In this document: in pieces, positions 20,512 through 32,103 of the stretch
How positions within the stretch are numbered: position 1 is the stretch's first letter
Layout: each line of letters opens with the position of its first letter
Source of the DNA: Aplectana chamaeleonis
Lineage: Eukaryota > Nematoda > Chromadorea > Rhabditida > Cosmocercidae
Assembly (NCBI GenBank): GCA_029168955.1
Contig: JAPDOI010000010.1
Span: 2,565,001 to 2,629,000 of the forward strand
Length of the DNA stretch: 64,000 nt
Reading direction: 5' to 3'
Made by a program: the position numbers and the translations under genes
The notes under the pieces: generated by a model
Databases searched by the model: none
Told to the model about the DNA's origin: nothing
What the model saw: only the letters and a program-made list of their open reading frames with translations

Positions 20512-23205
20512 GGGTGGTAGTAATCCATTCGGAACTACGAGTTTCGAAATGGCCAAAACATGCAGGTATTCTGCGAGTTTCGACCTCAAAAGAAGAGGCG
20601 ATTTTGAGGCGATATGGCAATAAACAGACTTCAATCCGTATCCATAGGGTACCCCCACCTCAAAATGACCTATATTCCAAATCTGGTGCAAAATGGTCAA
20701 CCGCTCCCTATCCTGTACTCCGTTCTATGGAGCTCATTGCGGGTAAACCTCATGGTTTCGGGCACCCTCGCGAGATTCCCGAAACTCGCAGCAGGCTCTG
20801 TCTCTAGGCGAGGTGAGCAGCGAAAGACGAAACAGCGCAGCGGTGGTGGAGACGCGAGAGACTCCCAGTTTCGGGGAGAAAAAGTGGTGCGGAGGACTTT
20901 TTCGTCCATCATGCGAGGTGGGTGCTGTTTTGCACAGGCTGTCAGCAAGCGCGCAGACAATGGCAGTCATAAAATTATTGACAGCCGACCTCCAAGGATA
21001 CACCTCGGATACCTCGGCAAAAATCAGTAGATCGCTTTAACGCGGAAAAGCCGGGATTTGGTCATGTTAGCGTGAAAAACTTGATTATAGACTATTTTGA
21101 CACTAATCTAGCTTTGATAAATTATCAAATCGAAGTGATATGAACATATCCATAAGATCTGGAGCATTTTGAGCCAGAAAAGCGAGTATTAGATTTGATT
21201 AACTTTGAGTAGCGAAATTAATTTTTTTAGCAGAAGTCAGGCGTTGAAACCATATCAAACTCAACTGATAAGGTTATAGCTCTTCGAGTTATAAGTTTTC
21301 ACGCCAGTAGAGCGATAACTTGCTCCCTGATGACCTGGGAATTTCAAAATTAATTCATTTTGACACAAGTAATAAATTGATACCTTATCAAACTGGACTG
21401 ATGATGTCATAAATCCATGACTTTCACGTTTTCAGCGGGTATTTGCTACTGATAGGCTGGGCAAAGCAAAATTATTCTTACTTAGTACAATTCAGGCACT
21501 GAAAGCTTACCAAATCAAATTGATGAGGGTATAACTCTACGATGTCGAGCAATATGAACCGAAGTTGTTCCTTAGATTTTTTTCGGATCGAATCGATTTT
21601 AGACTTACGCGAATTTCCGATTTTTTTTCTTTCTTTTTTATATCATTCGGTTTTCGATTACGTTCGGAAGTTTCGTTTTTGGATTCTTATATTTCCAAAA
21701 AGTGATCGAAATGTGATGTTTCAATTTTTTTTGTTCAATATTTAGTTTCTCGGAGATCTTAATCGGAGCTGTATCAGGGTGATGCAGAAATTATCGACCA
21801 TCGCTTTGCTCGTTCGACTGAGTTTCCCAGGCAGATTTTGATACGCCACGAACTCGGACAGTAAGTACAAGTGTAAATAAGTAGGTGCAAAAAAAAAACA
21901 AAAATCTTTGTATTATCAAAAATTTCACATTTCTAAAACTTCCTAATTTTCTCAAGGAGGTCCTCAAATTCCTGTAAATCCGTGATCTGAGCAAGGAGTC
22001 GGAAAAAAAGTTTTTTAATAGAAAAAAATGATTTTTTCGTCAAGTGCGAGGATCATATGATTTGAATTTTTCATGAAAGTTCAAGTCGTGACTGCATATG
22101 TCTCAATCTACTTGCTCGATTTCTGAATTCACAAAAAATAAAATTCCGGGAAACGTCGCTGGTTGTTCGGGAGGATAAGCGGAAATTCATTTCGAAATTT
22201 CACGAAAACTCAAGGTATGGGCTGAGTGAAATCAAACGTTTCTATGGTACAATTTTTTCACAGTGTCTACAAATTTTCTAGCAAAACTTTAAAGCTGCGA
22301 AAGTTGGTAGGACATTTGCACTTTTCATTAGAGTTATGACCTTATTAGTCCGATTTGATAAGGTATCAGTACTCGAAGTGTGCAAAAAAAGATCAATTTT
22401 GCTATGCCCAAGTTGTCAGGAGAAGCATGATTTTTTCCGGATGGGTGAGAAAACTTTTTTCCAACCCACAAAAGCTTTTGCTCATGTGGTCGTTCAAACG
22501 ATAGCAAAAAGTCAGAGATTAGGAAGTCCTGCTTTTGTGCGAGGGTAGTAGGTGCTGACAAGAAAAAGGCAACAGTTAGGTTGACACAAGAATTGAGAGG
22601 TGAAACTTGCGGCAGGATTAACAGCAATCATATTTTTATACAACAAATAGAATCCGCCGAAGAACGTTGAGGAAAATGAATAGGCGTGTAGTTTGTAGAC
22701 TTTTATTAAAGTCCAGAAGGCCGATCGAATTTACTCGAATGAGGAACGACGTTAATAGATTCTTTAACATGTCTTATACAAGTAAATATGTAGGAATTGA
22801 GTTTTGAGTTCCGCTTGATCAACCACTCCATTATAAAGCCTTGAAAGTACAATTTTCAATGCTTCATTTCTCTATCAATTTAAGCTTTTAAGTAGGTGCT
22901 ATGACAATTACTACTAGTTTGAGCCTCTGCTGTGGCCAGAAGCACAATGCTGTGTACGCAATGGGAGACACCTACAATGAAAATATCGCCAGAGCAAAGT
23001 GCAATCCCGGTGCGATGCCAGTGATCGCCGCTATGGTTAAAAGCGGTGCGGGTTCAACTCCTTAGAGTGACGAAGTTTTGCAAAGAAACGCAACAACTCG
23101 CATGATGATGCGTGTATGGACCCGGTTTCAATCAGTTCATTCTGCGAGTTTCGAACGTCAGCTCGCGACATAAAACTCGTAGTTTCGCATGGATTACTAC
23201 CGTTC
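20512..23205 (+). mobile_element. 2.7-kb Harbinger-like non-autonomous element, copy B
   Basis: Full-length copy of 2694 bp. The left end GGGTGGTAGTAATCCAT and right end ATGGATTACTACCGTTC are inverted over about 30 bp. They are flanked by CAG at 20509-20511 and 23206-23208. It matches copy A reversed and copy C in the same orientation along its length. Its GC-rich block (about 20700-21030) is open through 20614-21030 and encodes peptides nearly identical to those of copy C. No transposase motif (DDE region or Myb/SANT partner) is recognisable. Confidence 0.88.
20614..21030 (+). other. open GC-rich block of copy B, possible captured sequence
   Basis: The frame is uninterrupted for about 138 codons. 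It is near-identical to 42823-43290 in copy C over the last ~105 residues, including the peptide blocks GSVSRRGEQRK and GGCCFAQAVSKRAD. No family is recognised. The frame is broken in copy A, and other frames over the same block are also fairly open because of GC content. It may be captured host sequence or a structural part of the transposon; no function is assigned. Confidence 0.35.
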
Positions 23206-23299
23206 CAGATAACAAACGGAGGGCCTGCTTCTTCTGACGTGACCTCCTGAATCTTCAGATTAGTGCTTTGTAAACTCAACAAATTCTTTTTGCGTTCTC

Positions 23300-24000
23300 A
23301 GACGAGCCTAAGACAGCGGTAGGACACAAAAAAGTTATTGGTCCTTAGTGCGTAGGACGCCTGCAAATTCAGAGTCCTTGACACCCAAGCATGGATATTA
23401 GAATCTTCTTGTTTTTAAAGAGGTTTGGGTGAAGGGGAGAGAAAATAAAACGCGAAACCATTGCCGACTTTGCAAATTCTGTTAACCTAAACACGACAAT
23501 CATGCGGAGTGCTAATTTGAATGAATTTTAGGGTTTAACAGGTTATTTTCTAAGAAAATTGAGAGCTCGTAGGGCCTTTTCACTGCAATCCTCTTTTCTG
23601 TTGGTCTGTACACATGTGCAAGAGCATTCAAAATGAAATACAGTTTTGTGCGTAATCTGCCTCTGAGAGCCCATATTGGCATGAGGGGAAGTACAGGCCT
23701 TGGCAGACACAAACCTGATTCAAATCAGAAAAATGTTGCGGACGAATAGTTATGAGAACTGAGTTTAACTGAGCTCCTGTTCGCGTCATCGTGACGCAGC
23801 TTTTTTTCTTGGGAGTGTCGTATTACAAGCAGCTGGTGTCCTTGCCCTTTGAAATCTTCTGAGCACATTTCACATATAGCACTACAGTATCTTGAAAGCG
23901 TTGGCCATTTGCCCACTTCCCAAGACGCGCGACAGCGCGATGGTGCATATATGTATGGATGAGCAACATTGTATGGAAGAAACCCTCATCCTCACACTGC
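23300..24000. other. no gene recognised
   Basis: Short frames only. A small palindrome CGTCATCGTGACG at about 23785-23797 is visible. Nothing else supported. Confidence 0.5.
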
Positions 24001-24009
24001 TGCTGTATA

Positions 24010-24235
24010 GACCGTTCGAAAGAGACTGTCCGCCCATGCAGTCGGCATGCGTGTCGAGCGGCAGGCGCAAAGACTTTTCCGAACCTGTAAATTAATTAGA
24101 GTGAATACTACACGAATAGTGAATAATCTCCCAATCAGCCGCCTGCTGCCGTGGGAACGCTCGTTCGAAAAATGCCTTCGCGACGACCAGTCAACATGCA
24201 CGCCGGCCGCGTGGGCTGACAGTCTCATTCCAACA
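24010..24235. mobile_element. inverted-repeat MITE Q1
   Basis: Left arm GACCGTTCGAAAGAGACTGT and right arm GACAGTCTCATTCCAAC are inverted. The arms continue inward through a TGCRSTCGGCATGC-like block. A related element, Q2, is at the centre of the palindrome at 27.9-28.9 kb, where arms begin CCGTCTGAAAGA. Confidence 0.65.
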
Positions 24236-24349
24236 GATTTCACTCGGGCATTGGGGCGGACTTACCGTGCACACAAAATTGTTGAATTGTACATACCGCG
24301 CTCAGGAACCGTTTCTACAAAAAAAAATTAGAAAAAATTCAAGTATAAC

Positions 24350-24870
24350 TGATCGCTGACAAGTTGCGGTTGCTTGATATCTTCGCGCTGTGTGTCCGAC
24401 AAAAGTGCGGACTTATCGCGCGCAGCCACTGATAAATAGAACTTACCGCGATCATAAAAAGTTACAATAATGTAATTAGGAATGATCGCGAACGACCTGC
24501 ACCGTATTCCGGCTGATCGCGAACAAAGGCACATATCGAACTGACCGCGACGGACCCCGCCTCGACTACGGTGTAGAGTTCGGTGTGGTAAAACGAGATC
24601 GTCGCTGGTTCAATTACCCAAGTTTGCGGTAGATCTAGTATCTCCTTGATTGCACTAGCGGGAGTACACTCTATCCCTACCAGATAGAGGAAGTAACGCC
24701 CGAAGGTGATCAGTTTTGGTCCTAGGCTCCGCCCTGTTGTATTTAATTAATAACTAAGTTAGACAGATTTTTTTGTCAAGGCGTACTGATCGCTAGGCCA
24801 TTTAGAGCTGATCGCGAGCCCATTTAGAGCTGGCCGCGCTCAAAAGCAACGGGCTGATCGCCTTTGACCC
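24350..24870. repeat. cluster of CTGATCGCGA-type decamers
   Basis: About ten copies of CTGAYCGCGA, variably degenerate, are scattered at 20-50-bp spacing on both sides of the SL1-like sequence at 24607. Examples lie near 24484, 24511, 24541, 24787, 24808 and 24850. The related GACCGCGACG occurs twice downstream of the third SL1-like sequence (about 53035 and 53060). Subterminal repeat clusters of this kind are common in DNA transposons; element ends were not found. Confidence 0.6.
24607..24628 (+). ncRNA. SL1-like sequence 2 (spliced-leader-like, probable pseudogene)
   Basis: Twenty of 22 bases match nematode SL1: position 5 is C in place of T, position 21 is C in place of A. It is followed directly by GTAG, so the exon-donor boundary of an SL RNA is preserved. 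A possible Sm-like AGTTTTGG lies near 24712. The canonical SL RNA intron sequence is not recognisable further on. It lies within the decamer cluster. Confidence 0.55.
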
Positions 24871-25917
24871 AGTCTCCATTCCTACTCGGAGTCGCGATAA
24901 ATCCCCCCACTGTCTGAGTACACACACAACATCTGCTGTCGTAACCTTATCTCACTTTCCTACTGCAACGGTTGTCGTGAAATTCTGCTTTTGTTGACAA
25001 GAATTTCAATCCTCAACGTGCCTTGCGATTCTCGACAACAAACTTCTCATTTATGTGACTTGTTTATGCTTGCAATAACACAACCTAGGTTAACAGGAAA
25101 TTTTTACCCTCGATTTGGTGACCGATCCTTGACCAACGTGTTACGACATGAGGGAAGTTCTACACTATGTACTACTGGGTGAAAACTGGGCACATCAAAC
25201 TCCCGGGAAGTGCCTTTCACGCCAACTCACATCATTAAAGGAAAAAGGTGGGATCCCCGAAAACGAGGAAGATGCCTACCAAAGAATAGAGAATTTCCAC
25301 TCGATCAGTGGAGGGGAGGGGCAAGCATAAAACGTCTGCGGAACAATGGGCGGTTTAGTAGGTGGTGATTCCATGGCATCACGGTGATCTTTTAGAGGTA
25401 TGTAGACTACGTTCTACACACGCCTTTTGAAGTCCTATCCACCAGCTACGAGGTTTAAAGCCATCATATACGCTCTCAAAACTTGTTGAGAGAACCCGGC
25501 TACTGGGGTCGTATGGGTCCGACTAGAACGTTGTTCACGCCGTTGGAAGGGTCAAAAACCAGTTAAAAATACAACACTTGACCCATGTTGAATCAAAAAT
25601 TTCGCAGTCTCTGCCCGTTCGCTTTGCAGTCTCCACCCCCAATACAAACATGTCCGTATTGATTTATCGCATGCTGTCATTTTCACTAGACTTCGAAGCT
25701 GTCAACGACGTTAGCGTTCTAGTATAAGCCATAAAATTCTATTAGCCTCGCTGTCACAACCACTTTACAGCTACATGCATAGTTTCGCTATTTCAACCAA
25801 GGGGGCGTGCTGCAGATAACTCGTCCACTCTCACTCCAAGAGAGTCGAACGCGAATTCGAAGTTTGAAAAACCGAGCTGTAATCGCTTTGAATACCGCTC
25901 CCACATTTTACTTACTC

Positions 25918-26350
25918 TTCTCACGAAGAACACTTGGTCGATGATGATCTTCCAAGCCAAAAACCAGCTTGCTCCTTTGTGGTCGTTTCTTCACAATGAT
26001 TGATGAGTCGCTCAAGAGTGATATGCACCAACACCTTGTACATAGAACGAAGTAGATTCACCTTTATTCCTTGGGGTCCGCAACAGATAACTTCTGGTGA
26101 AGAGGTACGATGATCGCATGCCTCCAAGAATCGGCTATCTCTTTGCTGATCCATAGAGCACGGATGGTGTTGATCATTTCACGAATCCCACGCGGAGGAA
26201 GAGCTTCCTGCATTTTAGCAGCAAAACCGTCATCTCTATACGTCTTTCCATTCTTCGTCTCCGGGCACAATTGGAAACTTCTGGCTCAGTCGGCGGGTCC
26301 TCACTGACATCTTAATGTGCTCTGTGAACATGCTGGAGTTCAGTTACTAA
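25918..26350 (-). pseudogene. RTE-type reverse transcriptase fragment
   Basis: Minus-strand peptides here match the RTE at 32.1-35.1 kb in the start of the reverse transcriptase region. They correspond to the blocks around GIREM-NTIRA, WRHAIIVPLH-KLSV, MYKVL-ITLERLI and EQAGF-GRS of that element. The reading shifts frame at least twice, and the fragment stops near 25918 where the full element would continue into RT motif A. Both ends are truncated. It is a dead retrotransposon fragment. Confidence 0.85.
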
Positions 26351-26999
26351 TGGCAATTGAATACATACAATTATGGCGCAGCCACTCCGCCAACTGCATA
26401 GCAGCAAGCCAAAATGGCTTGCGACATCGAATATGAATGTTTGAGTCTTCTTTTTCTGTTTTCCAACACTTAATTGGTTTATCAACCTTCGGAAAACCAA
26501 ATAGATCTTAAATCCAAGACTGCGATTTAAACCAAAACAACAGGCCAGCATGCGGAACGCACACACGTTCAAACAGTATCTGCTCCAAGTTAACGAATAC
26601 GATCCAGAGCTTATGATCAGCATCTGAAATACTTTTCTGCGTAAAGCGTCGGCCAATTTTGAGCAGCACGTCTATGCATCCACATAAATTACCAGTAAGT
26701 CAGGAAAAAGAGATCAAATTCATATCAGGTACCTGCTAAGGAGAAGTTTCAGGCAAATAGCTACGTTGTGTCGTTCCCTTACTAGCGCAGTACCCCTGCA
26801 AGAGCCCTGCGTTTGCGTTCGTAGAACACTTGCTGCGCTCCGTTGTGTCTAGGCTACCGCCAGCTGCTGAAGAGGTGCTCTTATCACGAGTGTCTGTAAT
26901 GGTGGATGGTAAAGCTTGGTTTGAATCTTTGCAGCTCTTTATTGGGGGAAGGAAAAGAGGCACTCCGATGTGGGATGAGCCTGAGATGGCGCGCGCACC

Positions 27000-27520
27000 G
27001 TCTCGTGTTATTTCAGGAAGTGTCGAAATCGTGTTGAAATGACAAGATGGATTACTATGTCAGACACCAAGATGAAATGCAGTGGAGCTCTTCAAAACGA
27101 ATGTTTGAACCTTTTTGCGGTTTCTGTTGAGCATTGAGAAAAGAACGTTGGAGCGGCTAGATGGGCAATGATGCCCCATTCTTCAAAAGTTACACATTGG
27201 GAAACAAAACAAAAAACGCAGTGCAGCTCTTCCGCGTAAGCCTGGGGTTCGATTTCCCTAGAGGAGTTTTCCAGGAAATACTGAGAATGGCTTTGAAGTG
27301 ACATGATGGACGATGGTGCTTTGTCCTTAAAAAGTTGAACAGTCGAAAGGAAGTCCAGAAGTGTAGTGCAGCTTTTCCGCTTCAGGTTAGATTCTCTGCA
27401 AGTTTTTTTTTCTTCAGAAAATATTGAAGCTGCTTCGATGTGCCAGATGTGGGTAATCGAAAGACTTGAAAGAGTGAAAAGATGAAGGGCAATGCACTCC
27501 ATAGATCTAGCGAGTGCAGT
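27000..27520. repeat. degenerate tandem repeat, units of about 126-145 bp
   Basis: The phrase GCAGTGCAGCTCTTCCGC or close variants recurs at 27079, 27218, 27363 and 27489. The intervening sequence is also similar, including a TTGAARTGACAAGATGG-like block. The minus strand is open for 144 codons across 27092-27526, and the peptide repeats with the DNA. No protein family is recognised. The array may be a decayed repetitive exon or non-coding tandem DNA. Confidence 0.6.
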
Positions 27521-27883
27521 ACTCATAACACAACTTGTTGTGGATTCCTATGAAGCCACCTGTGTGCATTCATCAGAAGGTTACTTATTTATTTTCCGGC
27601 GCACTTGAAGCTGTGAATGAACTCCACACAGTTTTGGCACTCAGGGAAGACGCAAAATTTATGCGTGCGAGTGAAATGCGAAATATTCTGTGGGCAAAAA
27701 GAAGCATAAAATCTGCTTGTGATGCTGTATTATGATTATGTAGAGCTCTGGAGCATCTGCCTCGCAACACAGCTTTTGGTAGGTTACATTTCACTCCGAT
27801 AACATGAGGATTCAGAATGAAACAAGTTTTAGTCTTAGATGCCCAGACAAGTAAATGCGTAAATATTCGAGGGGTTGAGGACA

Positions 27884-28888
27884 GACGATGATATCGCAAC
27901 ATTCATCTGACAACAAAATGAGATGTGAGGAGCTGCATATGCTGGTATCATAAGCTTGCATGAAAGGTTGGGTTCTATAGAAAAAGAACTTAGTGCGATT
28001 TGTTCTTTGAGCATTAGCTTGGCTCATGAGTCTTCCCCCTATGACGTACATAGTTATTACTAATGTATAAAGGTCTCGCAGATATGGAGGGAAGTTATGC
28101 ATGTATGGATGAGGCATTTCCCCTTTTTTCTTCAACATCTTCAATTCTAACATGGAAGCGAAGCTAGCATTCAGACATTGATGAAAATATGTATTGTTGA
28201 AACCGTAAAGTCCGTCTGAAAGAAACTATCCACTCACGCGGTTGACGTGCCCATCAAGCGACGTTCACGAAGCTAGTATGCAAAGTAAGTGTATCTAAGT
28301 TGCTGTATGATATCACATCGTAATGACGTGTTTCAAATCAATGAAACCGATCAGAGGCGGGGAATGAAGGTAAAAGTGATGGAAACGTGATGAGAAGGGG
28401 CGAAGGGCGACGAAAGTACGGGAGGCTGAAGTCAGTGGATAGTTCTACAACCATTCTATGTTGCCTAATGAACTGATTGGCTATATATGCGGAATGCAGA
28501 AACTATTACTGGCAGCAGCGAGTGGTTACTAGCTTCGTGACAGCCGTTCGACGCGCGCGCCAACCGCGTAAGCGGACATTCTCTTTCAGACGGACTCTAC
28601 CGTTTCAACATTGCATATTTTCATTCATGTCCGAAACCTAGCTTCGCTTCCGTGTTAGAATGGAAGATGAAGAAGGAAAAAGGAAAATGCCTCATCCATA
28701 CATAACTTCCATCCACGGCTGGGAGACCTTTACTCATTTGCAATAAAAATGTACGTCATAGAGAGAAGCTCACGCTCAAAGAACAAATAGCACTATGCTT
28801 TTTTCCATAGAAATTAATCTTTCATACTAGATTATGCAGCTCCTCACCCCTAATTTTCCTGCCAGATGCCTGTTGCGATATCATCATC
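27884..28888. mobile_element. 1-kb imperfect palindrome with MITE Q2 at its centre
   Basis: Outer arms 27884-28195 and about 28610-28888 are reverse complements, with blocks GATGATATCGCAAC, CATACATAACTTCC, ATGACGTACAT and GAAGCGAAGCTAG. The inner arms (about 28203-28275 and 28530-28606) are a Q-type inverted repeat. Weaker symmetry extends a little further out. No protein is seen. It could be one foldback element or an MITE inserted at the centre of an older palindrome. Confidence 0.8.
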
Positions 28889-28899
28889 GGTCCTCATTT

Positions 28900-30005
28900 C
28901 TTCTTTATTTAAACACGTATTTGTCTCAGCAATTATGAACCATTCGAGATGCTTAGAATCTAGAGTTTCCCGCCCCCCACACACACTGCAAAACAACTGT
29001 GGATTATAAGCCACATATACAATGAAAAAAACACCCCGCTCTGTGGGACTCAGCTCAAGATGAGTTTCACATGGGAATAGGTGCTTCTTCCTCCGACGTG
29101 AACTGTCCTCTATTGAGATATCGGGCAATCCAACCGGGAAGAGTCGGATGAAAACATAACGTTTGCAATTTATAAAGAAGATTTCTTGTGTGGAACTCGA
29201 GCAAACGCTTCTGCGAAATCAAAGTAAATTACATCGCATTCATGCTTGTTTTCCCACTCCTCAGTCCAGTGAAAAAGCGTGAAATCTGTGAATCAATACA
29301 AATTCTCATAGTGCTACAACATTTTTTTCTGGGAATGAAAATGAGATACTGCTCTGACAATCGCTCACGTGTTGCCCCGGAAGGCGTGGTCAGTTACGCG
29401 TCCTTTTTCGTTGGCGCTAGAAGTTCTACATAATCGCTCCTGTGAGAGTCGAATGTCTACAAAATTTATTGTGGGTATTCCCCACAAAACCTTTGTGAGG
29501 ATTGTGGGATTTGTCGCGCCCCAGCTAGCGCAGGCGCGGAGGAGGCCTGCCAGGTGGTATGTGCGGTCGCGGCCCGTGTTTTCTTTCCCTCCTGGTCTCC
29601 TTCCTAAAGCCAGTGTTCACAATGAATAGTTCGACTCAAGAATGGGATTGTTTGGCCATGAGGTAACTAATAGTGAAGAAACAGGGAAGAAAAAGGTCCA
29701 GAATAAGTCAAAATAACGGTTTCTAAATTCAGGGCGTGGACGAGAATCATGGGCCCTGCTGATTTCGGCAAGCGCGCGCTAATCGCGAAATCTGCGCGAG
29801 TCGATAATGCTAACTGCGGCAGAGTTGCTCTGCAATTTGCCATCGAAACGTGTGCATCGCCACAAGCTCGTCCGATTGAGGGGGGGGGGGCGGACCGGGA
29901 GAGCTTTCAAAGCCGTTTGTACTTATTTCTGGCCAGTTCTCGTTGCTTTCTTCGGCCCGTGCTTCACACCGAAACCTCGAGAACGAGATTTATCGTGAAC
30001 ACTGT
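28900..30005. other. no gene recognised
   Basis: Short frames, a G-run at 29881-29890 and GC-rich patches. No exon-like or transposon structure that I can support. Confidence 0.5.
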
Positions 30006-30011
30006 CTTTGA

Positions 30012-30494
30012 AGGCACAGGGCACCACGAAAATTGTTTTCTAGGTTCTATCCTTATCTTGGAGAAGGTCACAATCTGATCACAATGGTATTTCTGAAATC
30101 GTCCAAGACCCCCTACAAACGGAGCAACGGATCCTTGAGAATGTCTGTATTTAAAGTGCAAAAATTTGGTGGACGAGTTGTCTCAGGCCTGTATTTCTCT
30201 TGGTTCGCAGTCGCGGCACGGGAGCAAAACCGGATGAGGAGATAAATCGGAAAGGGAGTGAAGAACGACGACTCGTTGAAAATCACCCATTCATTTAGCC
30301 GCTATTGAGATCGAAAATCACAGGAAGGGGCCGAGCCTGTGGTGGTGGCTGGAGGGGGTCGGGCCCGTGGTGGTCGCATACATCTCGCTTATTTTGGGGA
30401 ATTGAGCCCGCATTTTGCACGTGCTATACAGGGGGGGTCTTCTACACAAATACACGAAAATCTCTAAATTCGTATCTGAGGGTGTGCTGTGCCT
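30012..30494. mobile_element. TTAA-type MITE E3
   Basis: 483 bp, left end AGGCACAGG, right end CTGTGCCT at 30494 followed by TTAA (30495-30498). The left flank is TTGA at 30008-30011, a one-base variant. Sister subfamily member: E4 at 35894-36349, inverted relative to E3. Shared blocks include ACTCGTCCACCAA and GGTCTTGGACGATTTCAGAA read on the E4 strand. Confidence 0.85.
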
Positions 30495-30498
30495 TTAA

Positions 30499-30975
30499 AT
30501 TCACAGTCCAACCTTAGAATCGTTTTTCTATTTTTCTGCCTATCTCGAAAACGGTCCCACGCTGATTTCAATGATGTCTCTGGAATCGTACAAGACCCCC
30601 TAGGAACAAGGTTATGGCGCTTAAAAAAATGAGCTACGAAAGCAGGGTGGACGATTTGTTCGAGGCTTGTGACTTCCGTCATTTGCAACCGATGGCTGCG
30701 AGCTGACCTGGATGAAAAGAGAGGTTGAGAATGAAGGGAAGAACGGGGCTATTGATCGGAAAAAATCGCTCATCTCGCCACTGTTGAGCTCGAAAGATCG
30801 TAAAAGGGGCGTGCCAAAGTGGCTTCCGGGCGTGGGCGCCTCAGGGTGGCTTCCTCCTATATCTCGCTTGTTCAGAGGAGTTTAGAGCTCGCACTTGGCA
30901 GGTGTTATATACGTTGCGTCTACTTCACAATTGTATGAGAATCTTAGATTTCGTCCCTGAGCTTGGACTGTGCCT
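30499..30975. mobile_element. TTAA-type MITE E2, abutting E3
   Basis: 477 bp; the left end is ATTCACAGTCC (a variant of AGGCACAGT), the right end ACTGTGCCT at 30975. TTAA at 30495-30498 is shared with E3; TTAA at 30976-30979 is on the right. It is the reversed counterpart of E1 with high identity over its whole length. Confidence 0.88.
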
Positions 30976-31373
30976 TTAAAGGCAGCATACACGCTCGCAA
31001 ACATAGTGTAGATAACGGCACGAATAGTTCCGCACGGCTCCTATTCTGTCGTCAACGACATTTGAACCGCTGAAAACTGTCCAGGATGACAGTATTTCAG
31101 CATTCCTGCCTTTTATAGACTCTTGTCTATTGAGGCTCACAAGGGATTTCCTTTTGGTCAGCCTGGCCATTCCGGATGAAATATACTTTTATAGATCGCT
31201 TTTGCCGTAGAATCCGATTATGGTCTTCGCAGATGCCTAAAACTAGAGAATATTTTCGAAATATCTGATTAGTTGCCTCTGCCTCAATCAAATCGATATT
31301 TCCGCCTTTCGCAGCGCTCTGTGTCGTAACCGGCAAGCGGTAGGCCAACCCCCCCCCCTGCTGAGGGCGTCAC

Positions 31374-31515
31374 GGGGTGGCATGCATGAATGCGGCAGCA
31401 ATGGTCAGGGAGCGCTACGCCGCACGCACGCGCCACGATTTGAATTCAGGTTGCGATGCGTGCACGTGACGTTGCGCCTCCCTACCCTGCCCGCCGCATT
31501 CATGCATGCCACTCC
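31374..31515. mobile_element. small inverted-repeat element
   Basis: GGGGTGGCATGCATGAATGC at the left is mirrored by GCATTCATGCATGCCACTCC at the right; total 142 bp. The interior holds GC-rich CGCACGC and GTGCACGTG blocks. No clear target duplication. Confidence 0.75.
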
Positions 31516-31757
31516 AGAACGCGAAATGCGGAATCCCGCTCTTCTCTGATGCGTACTGACGCCCATCGTAGATCTATTTCGAAATAAAGATAGAGCGGAA
31601 CGATCGATGATGAAACGATTTTAAGCAATTGTTTGCATCATTTGTCTCATATGCATACATACAAATCGGTACATATTTTTGATACAGTCAACCGTCTCGT
31701 GAACACTTTGATTGCTTTCCTACTCAGCAGTTTCGGGGGTGTGTATACAAGTCTGTT

Positions 31758-31990
31758 GGTACAGGCCATAAAACGGCCAAAGTCTCACCGTCGACTGCGT
31801 ACCACGCGCTGCGCGACCGCACGCGCGTCGGAAGCAGACGAGTTTTGGCCGCCGCGCGACGAGTTTCGGCCGCCGCGCGGAGGTCGCGTCGCGCGGCGGC
31901 CAAAACTCGTCTGCTTCCGACGCGCGTGCGGTCGCGCAGCGCGTGGTACGCAGTCGACGGTGAGACTTTGGCCGTTTTATGGCCTGTACC
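31758..31990. repeat. perfect 103-bp inverted repeat (27-bp loop)
   Basis: Arms 31758-31860 and 31888-31990 are exact reverse complements, starting GGTACAGGCCATAAAACGGC. They are strongly GC-rich in an AT-rich neighbourhood, with blocks such as GGCCGCCGCGCGAC. Weaker symmetry continues outside to about 31730 and 32060. It directly precedes the RTE coding region, and one frame is open through both. Perfect arms imply recent origin or continual correction. Confidence 0.95.
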
Positions 31991-32103
31991 TGCTCGTTGG
32001 TGCCCCTGCTTCTACTGAACCCAGCAGACGTTTGAGTGTACACAGGGAACGTTCGAGCGATATAGCGTGCACAACTATATCGCGAAAGTATCCCATACAT
32101 TGC

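Noticed and set aside
26312..26656. 114-codon minus-strand frame upstream of the RTE fragment
   Set aside because: Only its last residues align with RTE; the rest has no recognised family and is probably chance sequence next to the fragment.
27240..27270. tRNA B-box-like GGTTCGATTTCC
   Set aside because: No cloverleaf could be formed with the upstream bases; it lies in the degenerate tandem repeat.
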